From Lingula anatina (Eukaryota; Brachiopoda; Lingulata; Lingulida; Lingulidae), in NCBI RefSeq assembly GCF_001039355.2, contig NW_019773653.1, positions 24,265 through 44,555 on the forward strand: a stretch of 20,291 nucleotides of DNA. Reading direction: 5' to 3'. The notes under the pieces were generated by a model. It worked only from the letters and a program-made list of their open reading frames with translations. It was not told where the DNA came from and did not search any database. The position numbers and the translations under genes were made by a program. Of this stretch, positions 19,901-20,291 are shown piece by piece. Numbering within the stretch: position 1 is the first letter of the stretch; each line of letters starts with the position of its first letter.

Positions 19901-20231
19901 TTAATTAATGGAGTTATTCATTGTAGCCAGAGTGTTATTCAACCAATAATACTTATTCTTTACAATATTTCTTGGTTAAAATGAAGAAAGACCAATCACT
20001 TTCTTTATTTTTTTCAGTTGCACAATCAGTGATGGGTTCCAACAAGTTGTGCATGGAAGTGTGGAGACTATGATGAAACAGGTGGCTTATGACTTTGAGA
20101 AGGGCTATGATTTGGCACGTGCAACTGTTGAACACCAGGCTATGGCACAGATTGAAGAAATGGTTGCCAAGGAAAATTTGGTTGTCAAGGAAGATATGGT
20201 TGCCATGGGAGATGTGGACAGCAAGAAAGGG
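16846..20231 (+). CDS. Gene 3: polycystin-1-like protein with PLAT domain, 3' partial (exons 16846-16906, 17205-17329, 17557-17647, 17936-18070, 18542-18602, 18950-19063, 19306-19638, 20018-20231)
   Basis: Eight exons with canonical GT-AG borders and matching phases join into 378 uninterrupted codons to the window edge. Order: signal peptide, about 15 extracellular residues, transmembrane helix 1, a basic cytoplasmic start and a PLAT domain, then an RCSSLKLVPVLLWF helix region with a second hydrophobic segment and an acidic cytoplasmic loop. This is the polycystin-1 core order (TM1, PLAT, TM2 and so on). Polycystin-1 family members act with TRPP channels in cilia and other membranes, and PLAT binds lipid or protein. 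The huge ectodomain with PKD, REJ and GAIN/GPS modules is absent. The C-terminal helices lie beyond the window. Confidence 0.76.
17205..17329 (+). CDS. Gene 3 exon 2: transmembrane helix 1
   Basis: The acceptor is TTTCTTTGCTAG and the donor AAG|GTACTA (weak), phase 1 in and 0 out. A few polar and basic residues (KMPPKFVKNNR) are followed by one helix, LTYAFIYAFAGLMFVTMSFI, and a WLKWKK stop-transfer. In known polycystin-1 proteins this position is preceded by the GPS/GAIN region; here there is only the signal peptide. Confidence 0.74.
17557..17647 (+). CDS. Gene 3 exon 3: start of PLAT domain
   Basis: Acceptor TTATCATTTCAG, phase 0, ending in phase 1 at GTAAGAG. It encodes RKQSGIIVVPKY followed by HHYRYMVAVQNGLKR, matching the polycystin pattern YxYLVxVxTGxRRG where the PLAT beta-sandwich begins. 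Confidence 0.78.
17754..17803. repeat. GATAAT-type microsatellite in gene 3 intron
   Basis: Seen directly as GATAATAAT/GATAAT units between exons 3 and 4. Confidence 0.85.
17936..18070 (+). CDS. Gene 3 exon 4: PLAT core
   Basis: Encodes KVRLQLKGDQGVSPEYNL, then FLGVGQKNWFLLYTK. These correspond to the PLAT strands xVxLxLxGxxGxS and FxxGxxxxFLLxT. The donor is AAAG|GTAAAC, phase 1. The acceptor is a NAGNAG pair, TAGCAG, so the exon may also begin at 17933 with one extra alanine. Confidence 0.82.
18542..18602 (+). CDS. Gene 3 exon 5: PLAT, SLG strand
   Basis: Short 61-nt exon, phase 1 to 2, encoding ESLGKLKNVVVNISGRPGAQ and the first two bases of Trp. The SLGxLxxV pattern and the terminal W match the conserved SLGxL...W of polycystin PLAT domains. 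The donor TG|GTAATT is acceptable. Confidence 0.78.
18950..19063 (+). CDS. Gene 3 exon 6: end of PLAT
   Basis: Completes the Trp and encodes NMLDITVYDTVSGCESHFSS, then NGCLTVGYTTLES. It aligns with the PLAT end where known proteins have WYVxxVxVxDxxTGxxxxFxCxxWL. Phase 2 to 2, donor CCAG|GTAAAG. A stronger-looking donor, CTT|GTAAGA, at 19051 would leave a different phase and break the frame into the next exon. Confidence 0.76.
19306..19638 (+). CDS. Gene 3 exon 7: TM2-TM3 region and cytoplasmic loop
   Basis: 333 nt, phase 2 to 2. HGWTRCSSLKLVPVLLWFN corresponds to the polycystin FTRxQRLxVCLxLL entry into TM2, followed by FANMLLTSTL. A second segment, GIFLSSLLVNIGTFLVNGIY, is the likely TM3. 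The loop is acidic (DREDTGDTVLQSLEDEPQYD), suited to protein-protein contacts. The donor AT|GTAAGG is strong, so the apparent stop just after it in the open frame is intronic. Confidence 0.78.
20018..20231 (+). CDS. Gene 3 exon 8: cytoplasmic loop, at window edge
   Basis: A strong acceptor (TTTATTTTTTTCAG) is followed by 214 nt in phase 2 to 0, encoding an amphipathic, Met/Glu-rich segment after CTISDGFQQVVHGSVETMMK. It ends in three 18-bp repeats (20157-20210) giving EMVAKE, NLVVKE, DMVAMG. The donor GGG|GTATTT is weak, so the exon end could lie elsewhere. Confidence 0.66.
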
Positions 20232-20291
20232 GTATTTATTACTTTTTTTCTATTTTTAGTTTGTGCATGCATTTATGTGCCTGTACAGATA

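Overview
This is animal genomic DNA: AT-rich, intron-rich, and full of eukaryotic transposable elements. Frequent GTAGGCCTAC-type and ACATGTACATGT-type words, together with polycystin, Shisa-like and Penelope-like sequences, make me favour a marine invertebrate deuterostome (hemichordate, echinoderm or cephalochordate). That is an impression, not a proof. There are no bacterial features, tRNA genes or CRISPR arrays.

Three multi-exon genes fill the window. I rebuilt each by joining splice sites whose phases agree. Gene 1 (minus strand, 54-3328, 3' end outside the window) and gene 2 (minus strand, 4264-15525, complete) are tandem paralogues with one plan: a signal-peptide exon, then an array of duplicated exons each encoding one 8-cysteine Shisa-like domain, then one transmembrane exon, then a short cytoplasmic tail exon. 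Gene 1 has four Shisa-like exons and gene 2 has five. All nine keep the same cysteine spacing, CC-x14-C-x3-CC-x7-CC-x16-C. Gene 3 (plus strand, from 16846 past the window end) is a polycystin-1-like gene. It encodes a signal peptide, almost no ectodomain, a first transmembrane helix, a PLAT domain and further membrane segments. Genes 2 and 3 are head to head across 1.3 kb.

The last intron of gene 2 carries a three-layer nest of transposons. A decayed Tc1/mariner element (4634-8978, TA-flanked, perfect 28-bp terminal inverted repeats) contains a 283-bp MITE (5005-7685). The MITE in turn contains a rearranged Penelope-like retroelement (5056-7439) with a 14-bp target duplication and 137-bp inverted arms carrying a hammerhead-like core. 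A second, uninterrupted copy of the MITE (14043-14326) serves as the empty-site control. A hAT-like MITE (9484-9740) lies 21 bp from the splice acceptor of the gene 2 transmembrane exon.

Region by region: 1-1600, gene 1 transmembrane exon and Shisa array; 1600-3265, gene 1 intron 1; 3265-3328, gene 1 signal peptide; 3329-4263, intergenic; 4264-4394, gene 2 tail; 4395-9354, intron with nested transposons; 9355-11501, gene 2 transmembrane exon and four Shisa exons; 11502-15461, two introns around the first Shisa exon; 15462-15525, gene 2 signal peptide; 15526-16845, divergent intergenic region; 16846-20231, polycystin-like gene. Most long open frames on the plus strand opposite the Shisa exons are antisense shadows.
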